A DNA stretch of 64,000 nt from Ignavibacteria bacterium RIFOXYC2_FULL_35_21 (GCA_001804705.1 MHAY01000013.1:48244-112243), one strand, 5' to 3'; counted from the first letter of the stretch, positions 39,623 to 50,386 are shown. Numbers and translations: made by a program. The notes: generated by a model not told the origin, from the sequence alone.

Positions 39623-40597
39623 TTATTCCTTTATCATACACACATTTCGTTTCATACCTTTCAGCTTGATACGTTTTAAAGAGCGGTCTTTGAACATTAT
39701 CTTGAATTCTTCGTTTGTGAGGTTTTGTATAAACTCTTTTGACAGTTCTGTCCGATTATCTTTGACTTGGAATTCAGTTTCTTCAGTTGGTTTGGCAAAG
39801 CGGTTCCAGGGACATACTTCCTGGCAAATGTCACACCCGAACACTCTTGAACGTGAATTGTTTACGATGTCGAGAGGTATTTCAATATACGACTTTGTCT
39901 CGATTGTCCAGTATGAAATACAGCGGGTTGCATCAACTAATCCCGGTTTTATTATTGCAGATGTAGGACAATCATCGAGGCATTTTGTACAGTCACCGCA
40001 AAAATCTTTGTGCGGTTCATCAGGTTCAAATTCATTAGTAGTAAGAATAATTCCAAGAAACACATAAGAGCCAAATTCTTTTGTGAGAATCAAACTGTTT
40101 TTCCCCTGCCATCCGACACCGGCACGTACAGCAAGAAGCTTTTCAGGTAAGGTACCGGAGTCAACAAAAGTCATATTTTTACTGTCGGGAAAAATTTCAC
40201 TAATTTTTTCTGCGAGGCTTATCAGTTTTAGTTTTATGATTTTATGATAGTCCTTACCCCAGGCATAACGGGCTATCTTGCCAGAATTAATTTTAGCTAT
40301 GTGATTCTTATCAGGATTAAAATAATTAACAGCAAGAACAATTGCAGTTTTACAGCCTTCAAGAATTTTTGATGGGTCGAATCTTTCTTCTAAATTTCGT
40401 TCCAGATATTTCATACTCCCATGCCTGCCCTCATCTACCCATTTCCTGAAAACCTCCTTTTCTTCGACAAATGGCTCGACACTTGCAAACCCGATTTTAT
40501 CGAAACCGAGTTTTTGAGAATAAGATATTATATTTAATTTTAAAGATTTTTTCACTATAATTGTAATACATATAAAATCATAAATTTTATTTAACAT
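39623..40597 (-). CDS. queG: Epoxyqueuosine reductase
   Basis: SVEPFVEEKEVFRKWVDEGRHGSMKYLERNLEERFDPSKIL; CGDCTKCLDDCPTSAI and CDICQEVCPWNRF 4Fe-4S motifs. Confidence 0.93.
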   Translation of the reverse strand: MLNKIYDFICITIIVKKSLKLNIISYSQKLGFDKIGFASVEPFVEEKEVFRKWVDEGRHGSMKYLERNLEERFDPSKILEGCKTAIVLAVNYFNPDKNHIAKINSGKIARYAWGKDYHKIIKLKLISLAEKISEIFPDSKNMTFVDSGTLPEKLLAVRAGVGWQGKNSLILTKEFGSYVFLGIILTTNEFEPDEPHKDFCGDCTKCLDDCPTSAIIKPGLVDATRCISYWTIETKSYIEIPLDIVNNSRSRVFGCDICQEVCPWNRFAKPTEETEFQVKDNRTELSKEFIQNLTNEEFKIMFKDRSLKRIKLKGMKRNVCMIKE

Positions 40598-40692
40598 TTA
40601 TCCTTTTTAGTTGAATAATAATTATAATCTGCAAAGATAAATTTTTATTTTAAATATCAAATTAATACATACTTTATTTTATTGGAAAAACG

Positions 40693-40923
40693 ATGGACTT
40701 AAAAATAGAACTCGAACAATATCAGAAAAAAATTGATGAAGAGACCGGTTCAATCCTTTTTTTCATGAAGGATTTTAAGGGTATTCCTGATAAAGTTATT
40801 AATGGAGACGGCTGGACTATAGAAATGAAAGACGAATCTATCGTTATGATAGATATTTATAAGCCTAAAATATTAATTGAACATATATTAAATTCTTATC
40901 AGGAATCTACAATAAATAATTAA
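40693..40923 (+). CDS. Hypothetical protein (76 aa)
   Basis: Isolated ORF in intergenic space; no recognised family. Confidence 0.45.
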   Translation: MDLKIELEQYQKKIDEETGSILFFMKDFKGIPDKVINGDGWTIEMKDESIVMIDIYKPKILIEHILNSYQESTINN

Positions 40924-40949
40924 ATTATTCAATTCTAATAAATATAAAA

Positions 40950-41357
40950 TTATATATTTTCTCTCCATTTAGGTATATCGAATTTAGGGTATTCGATATA
41001 GATTTTTCCTTCTTTTTCAATTATTTCATATTTTCTGAGGCTTCTCAATCCCTGAAGTGGATTAACATTTTTTCCCGTTTCGAGAGAGTATGTCCATCCG
41101 TGTTCAGGACAGCTTATTTTCATATCATCAATAATTCCATCATAAATTTTATCCTGATGACGGTGGGGGCAGATATTCGACAAGCAATACAATCTTCCCT
41201 GCCTCCTGAACACTGCAAGCTGTTTATCGAGGTCATCATCAAAAAGGAACTGGTAACCTTTGCCTTCATATATTTTATTAGAAGGACAGAGGAATATATA
41301 ATCCTTACCTTCGATAACAAACCTGTCTTTAATACTGCTGAGGTTGAGTTTGGTCAT
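40950..41357 (-). CDS. Rieske [2Fe-2S] domain protein
   Basis: CLSNICPHRHQDKIYDG...ISCPEHGWTYSLETGKNV (CxH...CxxH). Confidence 0.9.
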   Translation of the reverse strand: MTKLNLSSIKDRFVIEGKDYIFLCPSNKIYEGKGYQFLFDDDLDKQLAVFRRQGRLYCLSNICPHRHQDKIYDGIIDDMKISCPEHGWTYSLETGKNVNPLQGLRSLRKYEIIEKEGKIYIEYPKFDIPKWRENI

Positions 41358-41358
41358 A

Positions 41359-42213
41359 TTAATATTTTGTTATTTCAACTTTCTCACCGGCAGTAAAGCC
41401 TTTTTCAGTTGAGATTATTTTCGATGCCTGCATAAAAGCATCATGCTCATAAGCTATGAGCCATCCCTCTTCATATGCCTGTGGCAGCAGTTTCTTTTTC
41501 TCCTCGATTGTAGTTAAAGGATTATTATCATATCCCATAACGAAAGGAATATTGATATGAGCATGAGTAGGAGACAAATCCGCACAATAGAGCAATGACT
41601 GACCTGAATCAGAAATTTTAACAAGCTGCATGGAATTTGTATGCCCAAATAAAGGAATCAAGCTAATCCCGGGGAATATCTCCCCCGCTCCGTCAATAGT
41701 TTCCAACATACCATCGGCAATAAGAGGTTCATAATCATCCTTGACAAATGATGCCTTATCCTTATCTGTTGGTTTTATTGCCCAATTAAGCTGGTTTTTC
41801 TGAACATAATATTTTGCATTAGGAAAAGTCGGAACAATTTTTCCATCTTTTATTGTTGTGCCTCCACCTGCATGGTCGAAGTGTAGATGTGTAAGAATTA
41901 CATCTGTTATATCATTTGCCGAAATACCAAATTTTAGTAAAGCTGTCTCAATCGAAGATTTGTCTCTGTCAATTGCATATATTTGGGCGAATTTATCTTT
42001 AAACTTTGTACCGTTGCCTGTGTCAATCAGCACTATCCTGTCGTCCCAGCGGACAAGAAGAGGCCGGACTGAAAGAGGTATTCTGTTTAATTCATCACCG
42101 GGATGATATGCCTTTGACCATAGCGCCTTCGGCACAACACCGAACATGGCTCCCCCATCAAGTCCGAACACGCAGGTTTCCACTGCATCTATTGTAAATT
42201 TTCCAATATTCAT
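41359..42213 (-). CDS. Metallo-beta-lactamase fold hydrolase (lactonase-like)
   Basis: ILTHLHFDHAGGGT HxHxDH motif, IPLFGHTNSMQLV. Confidence 0.88.
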   Translation of the reverse strand: MNIGKFTIDAVETCVFGLDGGAMFGVVPKALWSKAYHPGDELNRIPLSVRPLLVRWDDRIVLIDTGNGTKFKDKFAQIYAIDRDKSSIETALLKFGISANDITDVILTHLHFDHAGGGTTIKDGKIVPTFPNAKYYVQKNQLNWAIKPTDKDKASFVKDDYEPLIADGMLETIDGAGEIFPGISLIPLFGHTNSMQLVKISDSGQSLLYCADLSPTHAHINIPFVMGYDNNPLTTIEEKKKLLPQAYEEGWLIAYEHDAFMQASKIISTEKGFTAGEKVEITKY

Positions 42214-42276
42214 AATTTATCCATAAGTCAAAAATAATTGATTAAGACTTTTAATTATTAAGTTTATTTCAAAATA

Positions 42277-42307
42277 AAATGGGTTTCTCTTTGAGAAAAA
42301 CCCATTT
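42277..42307. terminator. Hairpin terminator downstream of marR-like gene
   Basis: AAATGGGTTTCTC-ttt-GAGAAAAACCCATTT. Confidence 0.75.
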
Positions 42308-42342
42308 GAACCGCAAATTTAAATTCGTTCGATATAAGAATT

Positions 42343-42831
42343 TCAGACTCTATCTTCCCATTTTTTCATAGCATCGAAAAAAAGTGCGACATTTTCTAAA
42401 ATCTCATCTCTTTTCCCATCTGGCAGGTACTCGAGTATTTCTTCATGAAGCTTTGTATATTCATTAATTACCTTATCAATGAAACTAATTGCATCGGGTG
42501 TGATGTATGTTTGAATACCCCTTCGGTCGTTCTTATCAATTTGCCTCGAAATCAAATTTTTGAATTCGAGTGAATTAAGAAGATGAGTAATTCTTCCGGG
42601 AGTCAATTTCATCTGTTTTGCCAAAGTCTTTGTGCTGATTGCTTCATTCTCTTTAATAATCCTCAAACATCTGAATTCAGCAGGAGTGAGTTTGAATTTA
42701 CTGCTGAAGAAATGGTCTTTAATCTGACAAAATTTTTCAAGCTGAATTGTTAAATTTGCCATCATGCGAGCTTGTTCAATTTGACTAGTTGAGATTTTTT
42801 TTTCGGACATAAAACACCAAATATTAATCAA
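42343..42831 (-). CDS. MarR family transcriptional regulator
   Basis: LTPAEFRCLRIIKENEAISTKTLAKQMKLTPGRITHLLNSLEFKNLISRQIDKNDRRGIQTYIT winged helix. Confidence 0.9.
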   Translation of the reverse strand: MINIWCFMSEKKISTSQIEQARMMANLTIQLEKFCQIKDHFFSSKFKLTPAEFRCLRIIKENEAISTKTLAKQMKLTPGRITHLLNSLEFKNLISRQIDKNDRRGIQTYITPDAISFIDKVINEYTKLHEEILEYLPDGKRDEILENVALFFDAMKKWEDRV

Positions 42832-43406
42832 AGGACAACAATTTATAAAATAAAATTATTACAAGATAAATAGTTTATTCAATATTATAAAGAAAATATT
42901 AAAAATTATAATCAGACATATTATTCTGTAATTTATAAGTTGCAAATAATAAATTACTTAATTACATCATAGAAATAATATAAATTTTCAAAAAAAATTC
43001 AATCTTTGACTTAATATAATAAATTTAGGTTAGATTTAATATTTTATTTATTAAAGTAATAATATTCATTTTTCAATTTTAAATCAATTTTAAATTTTAA
43101 TGACAGAATGTAATGGGATAAAATAAAACCATTATCTGTTGAGAATTTGAAGGAAAAAGGTTATTGAAAAAAATGAATATTTTGAAAATTTGTTCATTGA
43201 TAATTCAATGAAAATTACAAATTTGAAAATAGAAAATTCTTACTCCGTGTAAATTCTAACTATGATGCGTATCATCGTGTATAAATTCTTAAACATTTAG
43301 GAAATTAATATAAAATTGGATATTAATTGAAATCTCAATAAGTTTGTTGTTCTGAATTTTTCAATTTTATTAAAACTGATTAAAATAATAAGGAGATAGT
43401 ATTCTA

Positions 43407-45584
43407 ATGGGTACAATGGAAAGAATGCGTAAGACTTCGCCGTATTTTTTGGCAGCATTTGCTGTATTGTTTGTTGGATTTATGGTGGCGTCCGATGCTG
43501 ATATTGGTAGTCTCATTCAGGGAAGGGGAAGTATCCAAACTGAGCTAATTGGGAAAATAAACGGAGAAGAAATATTATATAAAGATTTTGACTTAAAAGT
43601 AAAAGAAGTAATCGAACAAAAGCGAAAGCAATCTTCTGACCCTAATGCAAATATAGATGAGGACCAGGTTATTAACCAGGTGTGGAGCCAAATGGTTGAT
43701 GAAACTCTTCTAAAACAGGAAGCAAAAAAAGCCGGAGTCATTGTTAGTGATGAGGAAATTCTTGATGTACTTTTGGATAATCCGCCGGAATCCTTAAGAA
43801 AGCCTTTCACTGATTCTACAGGCACTTTTAATAATCAACTTTATCTCGAACTCGTTACTAATCCGGACAAAATGGGTGAAGCATTGGGGCCTAATGTCAG
43901 CGCGGAAGAGAAACAGAAAGCAATTGATGACTTCAAGAAATACCTTATAGATTTTGAAAAATATTTAAGACAGCAGAAACTTGCAGAAGGTTTGATTGCT
44001 GTTGTTTCTTCATCTGTTTCGGCTGTATCCCCCCAATATGCAAAAGAAAAATATATCTATGATTATACATCCTCTGACGTTGATTTTCTTTTCTTCGGCA
44101 GGGATGAAATTCAGGATAATCAGGTCCAGGTGACTGAAAAAGAAATTGCTGACTATTATGATAAACATAAACAAGCATATAAGCAGAAGCCCCAGCGAAG
44201 ACTGAAATACATCAAATTTGATATTGTACCCAACATTGACGATACAATCAGAGCGGGCAAGAAAGTTGACAGAATCACTGCCGACCTCGCATCAGTCACT
44301 ACTATCCTCGAAAAGGACAGTGTTTTCGACTTAAAGATGAGTGAATTTGGCGGGAACAATCCCGAATTTACTTTAATAAAAGACATTCCTGATTTCAAGC
44401 TTAATATGCTTCAGACAATGAATGTGAATGATATCATTGGACCTGTGATGACACCCGACGGAATTACATTTTTAAGATTGGATGGCAAAAGAAGCGGAGA
44501 AAATGAAGTTGTTAAAGCAAGCCATATTTTGCTCAAATTTAGTGTTAATAAGGACAGCACTAAAGCAGAAGCCGAAAGAATTATGGCAAGGGCAAAGGGC
44601 GGCGAGGATTTTGCCGAGTTAGCCCGTAAATATTCAGGTGACCCCGGTTCAGCCTCTAAGGGTGGTGATTTAGGTTTCTTTGGTAAAGGGGCTATGCTTA
44701 AACCATTCGAAGAAGCCGCTTTTGCGGCTGCTCCGGGCTCGATTGTCGGCCCTGTCGAAACAGAATATGGCTATCATATAATTAAAGTGTTTGAAAAGAA
44801 ATCCGATGAAATTAAATACAGCGAAATCGTAATTAAACCGATTGTCTCCAACACAACAAAGAATATGCTTTTCAGAAATGCTTATTCTTTCCAGAAGCAG
44901 GTTGAAGAAGGACATTCGTTCGATAATCTCGCAGAAAAATCGAAATATAAAGTTCAGCAGACTATGTTCTTCACAAAAGGAACTCCTGTTCTTGGCTCTC
45001 AGTACCTTTCCGACTTGGCATTCGAATCGGAAACAGGAACTGTGCTTCAGCCTCTTGAATTAAAAAACCAAGGGTTGTTTGTCTGTGTGGTAACAGATTC
45101 CCGTGAGAATGGTTTAAGGACTCTGAAGGATATGAAAGAATTCATCAGGGTGCAGGTTACGAATATTAAAAAGCTGGATGCAGTCAAATCTAAGGCAGAT
45201 GCAGCTTATTCTAAAGTTGCAGGGCTGGACGCATTAAGCAAGGCATCGACGGTTGACCCGTTACTTGTTGTTAAGTCTCTTGCAGGTGTTCAGAACACGG
45301 GTAATGTCCAGGGTATCGGTGAAGATTTTGTATTCACTACAAAAGCTACAAATCTTCCTGTTCTTGCCATATCAAAACCATTCAGGGGAACTATGGGTTA
45401 TTATATTATGCAGGTGAAAAGCCGTCTGGCACCTCCTGCAGAGAGCATCGAGAAGGGATACATGCAATACATAACCAAAATGAAGAAGGACAATTATCAG
45501 AATGAATTTTACCAGTGGTTCGGCAAAATCAAGCAGGATGCCGATATTGAGGATTACAGGGTGAAGTTTTATCGGGAATACTAA
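43407..45584 (+). CDS. PpiD/SurA-like peptidylprolyl isomerase
   Basis: N-terminal TM + SurA_N-like region + parvulin domain (VVKASHILLKFSVNKDSTKAEAERIMARAKGGEDFAELARKYSGDPGSASKGGDLGFFGKGAMLKPFEEAAF). Confidence 0.92.
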   Translation: MGTMERMRKTSPYFLAAFAVLFVGFMVASDADIGSLIQGRGSIQTELIGKINGEEILYKDFDLKVKEVIEQKRKQSSDPNANIDEDQVINQVWSQMVDETLLKQEAKKAGVIVSDEEILDVLLDNPPESLRKPFTDSTGTFNNQLYLELVTNPDKMGEALGPNVSAEEKQKAIDDFKKYLIDFEKYLRQQKLAEGLIAVVSSSVSAVSPQYAKEKYIYDYTSSDVDFLFFGRDEIQDNQVQVTEKEIADYYDKHKQAYKQKPQRRLKYIKFDIVPNIDDTIRAGKKVDRITADLASVTTILEKDSVFDLKMSEFGGNNPEFTLIKDIPDFKLNMLQTMNVNDIIGPVMTPDGITFLRLDGKRSGENEVVKASHILLKFSVNKDSTKAEAERIMARAKGGEDFAELARKYSGDPGSASKGGDLGFFGKGAMLKPFEEAAFAAAPGSIVGPVETEYGYHIIKVFEKKSDEIKYSEIVIKPIVSNTTKNMLFRNAYSFQKQVEEGHSFDNLAEKSKYKVQQTMFFTKGTPVLGSQYLSDLAFESETGTVLQPLELKNQGLFVCVVTDSRENGLRTLKDMKEFIRVQVTNIKKLDAVKSKADAAYSKVAGLDALSKASTVDPLLVVKSLAGVQNTGNVQGIGEDFVFTTKATNLPVLAISKPFRGTMGYYIMQVKSRLAPPAESIEKGYMQYITKMKKDNYQNEFYQWFGKIKQDADIEDYRVKFYREY

Positions 45585-45590
45585 CTCAAT

Positions 45591-45617
45591 TACGAATTAC
45601 GAATTACGAATTACGAA
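45591..45617. repeat. Short tandem repeat (AATTACG)n
   Basis: aattacgaattacgaattacgaattacgaat immediately after a stop codon. Confidence 0.85.
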
Positions 45618-45700
45618 TGGTGGTTATATTTTAATTGAAATTTGAAAATTATACTCTAACATCGTTCCCCTTTCCAAAAAGAGAGGGGATTTATTTTTAT

Positions 45701-45889
45701 CCCGGATTATTCAATAGAAATTGAAATGGTATAATTTAATGTCATGCTGAGCGAAGTCGAAGCATCTTTCCCCCTTTTTCAAAGGGGGATTAAGGGGTTT
45801 TAGAATCTTCGTCGTTATACACTTCTCAGAATGTCAGTCAGGCACTTGCTTTTAGGATAATAATAAACTTCTAATGAATAATTTGGGTT
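45701..45889. repeat. ~190 bp dispersed intergenic repeat, copy 2
   Basis: Near-identical to 25880..26067. Confidence 0.9.
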
Positions 45890-46309
45890 TATTATCCCAG
45901 TCTATTTCAATCTCCAAGGGAAGAGTTGAGCCCTTCGACAGAACTCGTGGTAAAATTCATTCTTTGCGTGCTTTGTGGCTTCTTTGCGAACCTTGCGTGA
46001 AATCTTTTATGGATGCTGAAACGAGTTCAGGGTTACATTCTTTCTCTAGTGAATAAAATATATAACAATAACAACTCATTATTCGTTATTCACTATTCAC
46101 TTAAAAAATAATCCCCATTTGACAATGTGGAAAAATACCCTTCTACATAGATTAACCTGAAGATTACCACGGGATGAAATTGATTTTAGAAATTATTATC
46201 AAATGAGTGGAGTGACAACATTGAAATATAGACAGATAGTTTCATATAAGATAAAAATTAGTTAAATTTGCAAGTTGTGAAATTTATTTCTAATAAAAAA
46301 ATATAAAAA

Positions 46310-47785
46310 ATGGCAAAACCTTTAAGCGTTCTTTTTGTAACCAGCGAATCACTCCCCTACGTTAAATACGGGGGTGTTGCGGATGTGTCTTACTCCCTGC
46401 CACTTGCATTACGGGATTTAGGGCATGACATGAGGATTATGTTGCCTAAATACGGCTGTGTCTCCGAACGGAGAAACAGGATACATGAGATTAACAGGCT
46501 TAGAGATGTTCCGATTCCTGTCGGGAGTCATTCTGACCCTGCAACGATAAAATCGTCATCCATAAATAATCCCAGGGCTAAGGTTCAGGCTTACATAACA
46601 ACGAATAATAAGTATTTTGATGCCAAAAAAGGGATTTACAGCGATGCAAAAACAGGCAAGCCGTATCCTGACAACCATGAACGATTTATTTTCTTTTGCC
46701 GCTCGGTGATTGAGACCTGCCTTATTTTAGGCTGGTTCCCTGATATAATCCACTGCAATGACTGGCAGACAGCATTGGTTCCCTTGATGGCAAGAACTAC
46801 ATTTGCAAAAGAATTCAAGAAAACAAAGTTTGTATTTACTTTTCATAACATAAACCAGCAGGGTGAATTTTCAGAAAAACTGTTTGATTTGACAGGATTA
46901 CCACAAAAAGTAAAAAATGATTTAATTTATAAGAAGATGGTAAATCCTGTTAAAGGTGCATTAATTTATTCGGATTATATTACCACAGTCAGCGAAACGT
47001 ACGCTAAGGAAATCCTGCAGGACAGCAAGAACACAAATGATTTGAATGTTCTTCTATTGAAATACAAGAAAAAATATAAAGGAATATTGAACGGAATTGA
47101 CACTTATAGCTGGGACCCGAAAATTGATTCATTAATAAGCAAAAAACTTGGAAATAATTTCGATGACTTCAAGCAGGCAAATAAGAAATCACTTGCTTTC
47201 AAGACGGGTTTAAACTACCATGATGAAACACCATTGATTGGAATGGTAACGAGGTTGGACGAGCAGAAGGGTGTTCCTCTCCTGACATCAGCCGCAGATA
47301 AAATATTCCAGGAAGACATTCAGATGGTTATTCTTTGTGACGGCTCGCAGGAAGCTAAGAATGAACTTAGGGATTTATCATTGAAGTATCCAAAGAAGCT
47401 GAAAGTAAGATTCGGCTTTGACGAGCCGTTGGCACATTTGATTGAAGCAGGGTCGGACATGTTCCTTATGCCGTCAGAATACGAACCTTGCGGATTGAAT
47501 GCAATGTATTCTCTTGCTTATGGGTCAGTTCCGATAGTGAGGGCAACCGGTGGTTTAACTGAAATAGTGAGTGACTTCAATCCCGAAACGAAAACAGGTA
47601 ATGGCATTACTTTCAAAAATTATAAGAGCGGCGAATTATTATCTTCAATTGCTAAAGCCTTAAATTTATTCAAAAACAAAGAATTATGGGATGTGCTTAT
47701 TCAAAATGGAAGGAGCGGAGATTATTCCTGGAGTAAATCCGTCATAAAGTATGATGAAATATATAAAATTATAACAAAAGATTAA
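46310..47785 (+). CDS. glgA: Glycogen/starch synthase (GT5)
   Basis: SLPYVKYGGVADVSYSLPLALRDLGHDMRIMLPKYG; VTRLDEQKGVPLL; MPSEYEPCGLNAMYSLAYGSVPIVRATGGL. Confidence 0.92.
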   Translation: MAKPLSVLFVTSESLPYVKYGGVADVSYSLPLALRDLGHDMRIMLPKYGCVSERRNRIHEINRLRDVPIPVGSHSDPATIKSSSINNPRAKVQAYITTNNKYFDAKKGIYSDAKTGKPYPDNHERFIFFCRSVIETCLILGWFPDIIHCNDWQTALVPLMARTTFAKEFKKTKFVFTFHNINQQGEFSEKLFDLTGLPQKVKNDLIYKKMVNPVKGALIYSDYITTVSETYAKEILQDSKNTNDLNVLLLKYKKKYKGILNGIDTYSWDPKIDSLISKKLGNNFDDFKQANKKSLAFKTGLNYHDETPLIGMVTRLDEQKGVPLLTSAADKIFQEDIQMVILCDGSQEAKNELRDLSLKYPKKLKVRFGFDEPLAHLIEAGSDMFLMPSEYEPCGLNAMYSLAYGSVPIVRATGGLTEIVSDFNPETKTGNGITFKNYKSGELLSSIAKALNLFKNKELWDVLIQNGRSGDYSWSKSVIKYDEIYKIITKD

Positions 47786-47807
47786 TTACGAAAAAAAAAC
47801 CTCAGGT

Positions 47808-49079
47808 ATGGTAAAAAATATAATTAAAAAAAAACGACTTTTATTTATCCCGGTAATAACTACCCTGTTTTTTCTGCTCGTTTCATGCAATGACGAGCCT
47901 ACATTCATGGGTTCTTCACTATTACTTGATACAATAGCAATCAAATCTATCTCGACAGATTCTACAACTTTGATTACAGATTCGAAATCATTTATTCACA
48001 GGCTTGAAATATTTAATTCGGGTGCAATGTTTGTCGGGAAATCAAATGATGTAATAGCAATTTCAATGCTCAGATTTTCCGGCATACCTGATACGCTTGA
48101 CAATATAACAGAAGCTGATATTGATTCAGTTACCCTCACTTTACCCTTACTGAGATACGCTTATGGCGATTTATCAAATCAAACAGCTTTATCATTTAAG
48201 GTATATAAAATTGTTAAATACTGGACAAATCAATCGAATTGGGATACTTTGTTTCCAACAGGAAGCCAGACGACAGAATATTTCGATTACACGAAAGTAC
48301 TTGGTACATTTACCGGGTCAATTGACCAGAATGCACCGGACTCAGCATTCAGCCCTATTAGTATCCAGCTTGACAAGCTATTGATTGCCGAATGGTTCAA
48401 GCTTGCTTCAGATACGACAACAGTAGGAACAATCTGGGGAATAGCATTGGTGCCGGATGATAACTCTTCAGTTATTCGTTCACTTTCCTCTCAATCCTTG
48501 CAGGACACGAGGGTTCATCCTTATATCAGGACGGCATACAGAAGAACTCAAGACACCCTCGATACTCTGATTCTTACTTCGGCAATTGATGCTTCTGTAA
48601 CAAATTCAAATCCACCGGATGAAAAATCCTTGACAATTCAGGGAGTTGTTTCAAGCAGGTTTAAGCTCGGTTTTGATGTTAGTTCAATTCCGGATGAAGC
48701 GGCAATACATATAGCAGAACTTGATTTGTATCTTGACACGTCTATATCAAATTATGGAAATTTCAACCCTGATTCAACAGTAGTTACCAGGTTATATATT
48801 GATTCGACATATAGTAGTTACCTTTACTATTATTATGGAGGCAATGATACCACCCTAAAACCTGATTTATTCAGATTCCCTGAAATAACATCGGCTGTGC
48901 AATACTGGGTTACTCATGGTAAGAAAGGAGAGCTTGTGTTTTTACCCGAAGGAATAAATAATGAATACAGGGAATTAGATAAACTTGTTTTTCGTGGAAT
49001 TAATGACCCTGACCCGGCAAAAAGGCCTGCACTGAGAATTATATATTCGACAAGGCCAAAAACGAAATGTAATCCCTAA
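47808..49079 (+). CDS. Putative lipoprotein (DNRLRE/DUF4270-like)
   Basis: Lipobox FFLLVSCNDEP; beta-rich repeats. Confidence 0.5.
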   Translation: MVKNIIKKKRLLFIPVITTLFFLLVSCNDEPTFMGSSLLLDTIAIKSISTDSTTLITDSKSFIHRLEIFNSGAMFVGKSNDVIAISMLRFSGIPDTLDNITEADIDSVTLTLPLLRYAYGDLSNQTALSFKVYKIVKYWTNQSNWDTLFPTGSQTTEYFDYTKVLGTFTGSIDQNAPDSAFSPISIQLDKLLIAEWFKLASDTTTVGTIWGIALVPDDNSSVIRSLSSQSLQDTRVHPYIRTAYRRTQDTLDTLILTSAIDASVTNSNPPDEKSLTIQGVVSSRFKLGFDVSSIPDEAAIHIAELDLYLDTSISNYGNFNPDSTVVTRLYIDSTYSSYLYYYYGGNDTTLKPDLFRFPEITSAVQYWVTHGKKGELVFLPEGINNEYRELDKLVFRGINDPDPAKRPALRIIYSTRPKTKCNP

Positions 49080-49123
49080 ACAATTACGAATTACGAATGA
49101 AATAAATTTATTAATCGAAAAAA

Positions 49124-50359
49124 GTGAAAAAAATACTTATCATATTGATTATAATATTTGGGCTGATTGAAGCAAGAACAGGACTTGCTCAAGGCGGGTC
49201 GAATTACTCTATTTTTGGAATAGGTGATATATATCCGGGAGGGAATGCCGCTTATGAATCGCTCGGAGGGACATCAATAGCTGTTCCTTCGGATTTTGGC
49301 ATCAATATGAGAAACCCGGCATTGTGGTCGTTTACAAATACTTCAAGGCTTCAGGCAGGTTACAGGTTTAACCAAAATTATGTAAGCAATGAAGGAAACT
49401 CGCTCTTTCAGAACAATGGCAAGGTTGACGGAATACTCGGAATTTTTTCGGTTGATACTTCAATGGGGCTCTCATTCAGTTTTGGAGTACATCCATATAG
49501 TTCGGTAAATTATCTGGTCAAAACAGAAAATTATATTGATATAGATACAACACAGGCGCTTGCTCAAACATCATTCAGCGGCAGTGGAGGTTTATCCAAT
49601 GCTTACCTGGGTGCTTCGATAAAAGTGTTTGAGGGTTTGAACATCGGAGCTTCAATATTTGCTACTTTCGGATTGGTTGAAACAATGATAACAACAGTAT
49701 TCCCTCAAAATGCCTATAATGCATCAGTCAGTATAAGAGACGATAATTTCTTTGGTTTTGGATACAAAGGAGGAATCTATTATTCGGGTATCGGGAATCT
49801 TGGTATTGGAGCTTACATTGAAAACCATGCACAAACGAATATAGACAGTAAACTATATTATACTTATCTCGCCGTAAAAACCGACACTATTATTGAATGT
49901 CCCGAATATGGAATAAACATACCTCCTGCTTATGGTTTTGGTTTATCATATAAACTTGGTAAATTCCTTTTTGCAGGCGATTTAATTTTTCAGGACTTTT
50001 CAAATTTAAATTATAACACAAATGTTAAAGCAAAATACAAAAATTCAACTCAAATGTCATTTGGTATTTCAAGATTAGGTAACAGGTCAATTAGTGCAAA
50101 GTCTCTCGATAAAATTAATTACAATATCGGATTCGGATACAGGGAACTGTATGTTAATACTTATGGAAATGATATAAGTGAATATTACGGCACCTTCGGA
50201 ATGGATATTCCTGTAGTAGGTACGGCGATGGTGAATTTTGCTATATCTATTGGCTCAAGAGGTACAACAAATTCAGGACTTGTAAGAGAACTTTTCGGCA
50301 GGCTTACCGTTGATTTAAGTATTGGGGAAACATGGTTCAAACCATTCAAGAGAGATTAA
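49124..50359 (+). CDS. Outer-membrane protein, beta-barrel-like
   Basis: GTG start, signal peptide; SNYSIFGIGDIYPGGNAAYESLGGTSIAVPSDFGINMRNPALWSFTNTSRLQAGYRF. Confidence 0.65.
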   Translation: MKKILIILIIIFGLIEARTGLAQGGSNYSIFGIGDIYPGGNAAYESLGGTSIAVPSDFGINMRNPALWSFTNTSRLQAGYRFNQNYVSNEGNSLFQNNGKVDGILGIFSVDTSMGLSFSFGVHPYSSVNYLVKTENYIDIDTTQALAQTSFSGSGGLSNAYLGASIKVFEGLNIGASIFATFGLVETMITTVFPQNAYNASVSIRDDNFFGFGYKGGIYYSGIGNLGIGAYIENHAQTNIDSKLYYTYLAVKTDTIIECPEYGINIPPAYGFGLSYKLGKFLFAGDLIFQDFSNLNYNTNVKAKYKNSTQMSFGISRLGNRSISAKSLDKINYNIGFGYRELYVNTYGNDISEYYGTFGMDIPVVGTAMVNFAISIGSRGTTNSGLVRELFGRLTVDLSIGETWFKPFKRD

Positions 50360-50386
50360 TAAATAATTAATAATTACTAATTACTA

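Noticed and set aside
39606-40067. 153-aa plus-strand ORF
   Set aside because: Antisense to queG
43243-43290. Palindromic ATGATGCGTATCAT as a MarR-type operator
   Set aside because: Short and isolated; nothing links it to the MarR gene at 42343
45591-45617. Possible CRISPR-like array
   Set aside because: Simple 7-nt tandem repeat with no unique spacers; no cas genes in the window
45874-46056. 60-aa plus-strand ORF
   Set aside because: Lies within the repeat island and is made of repeat-derived sequence; no RBS or family signal
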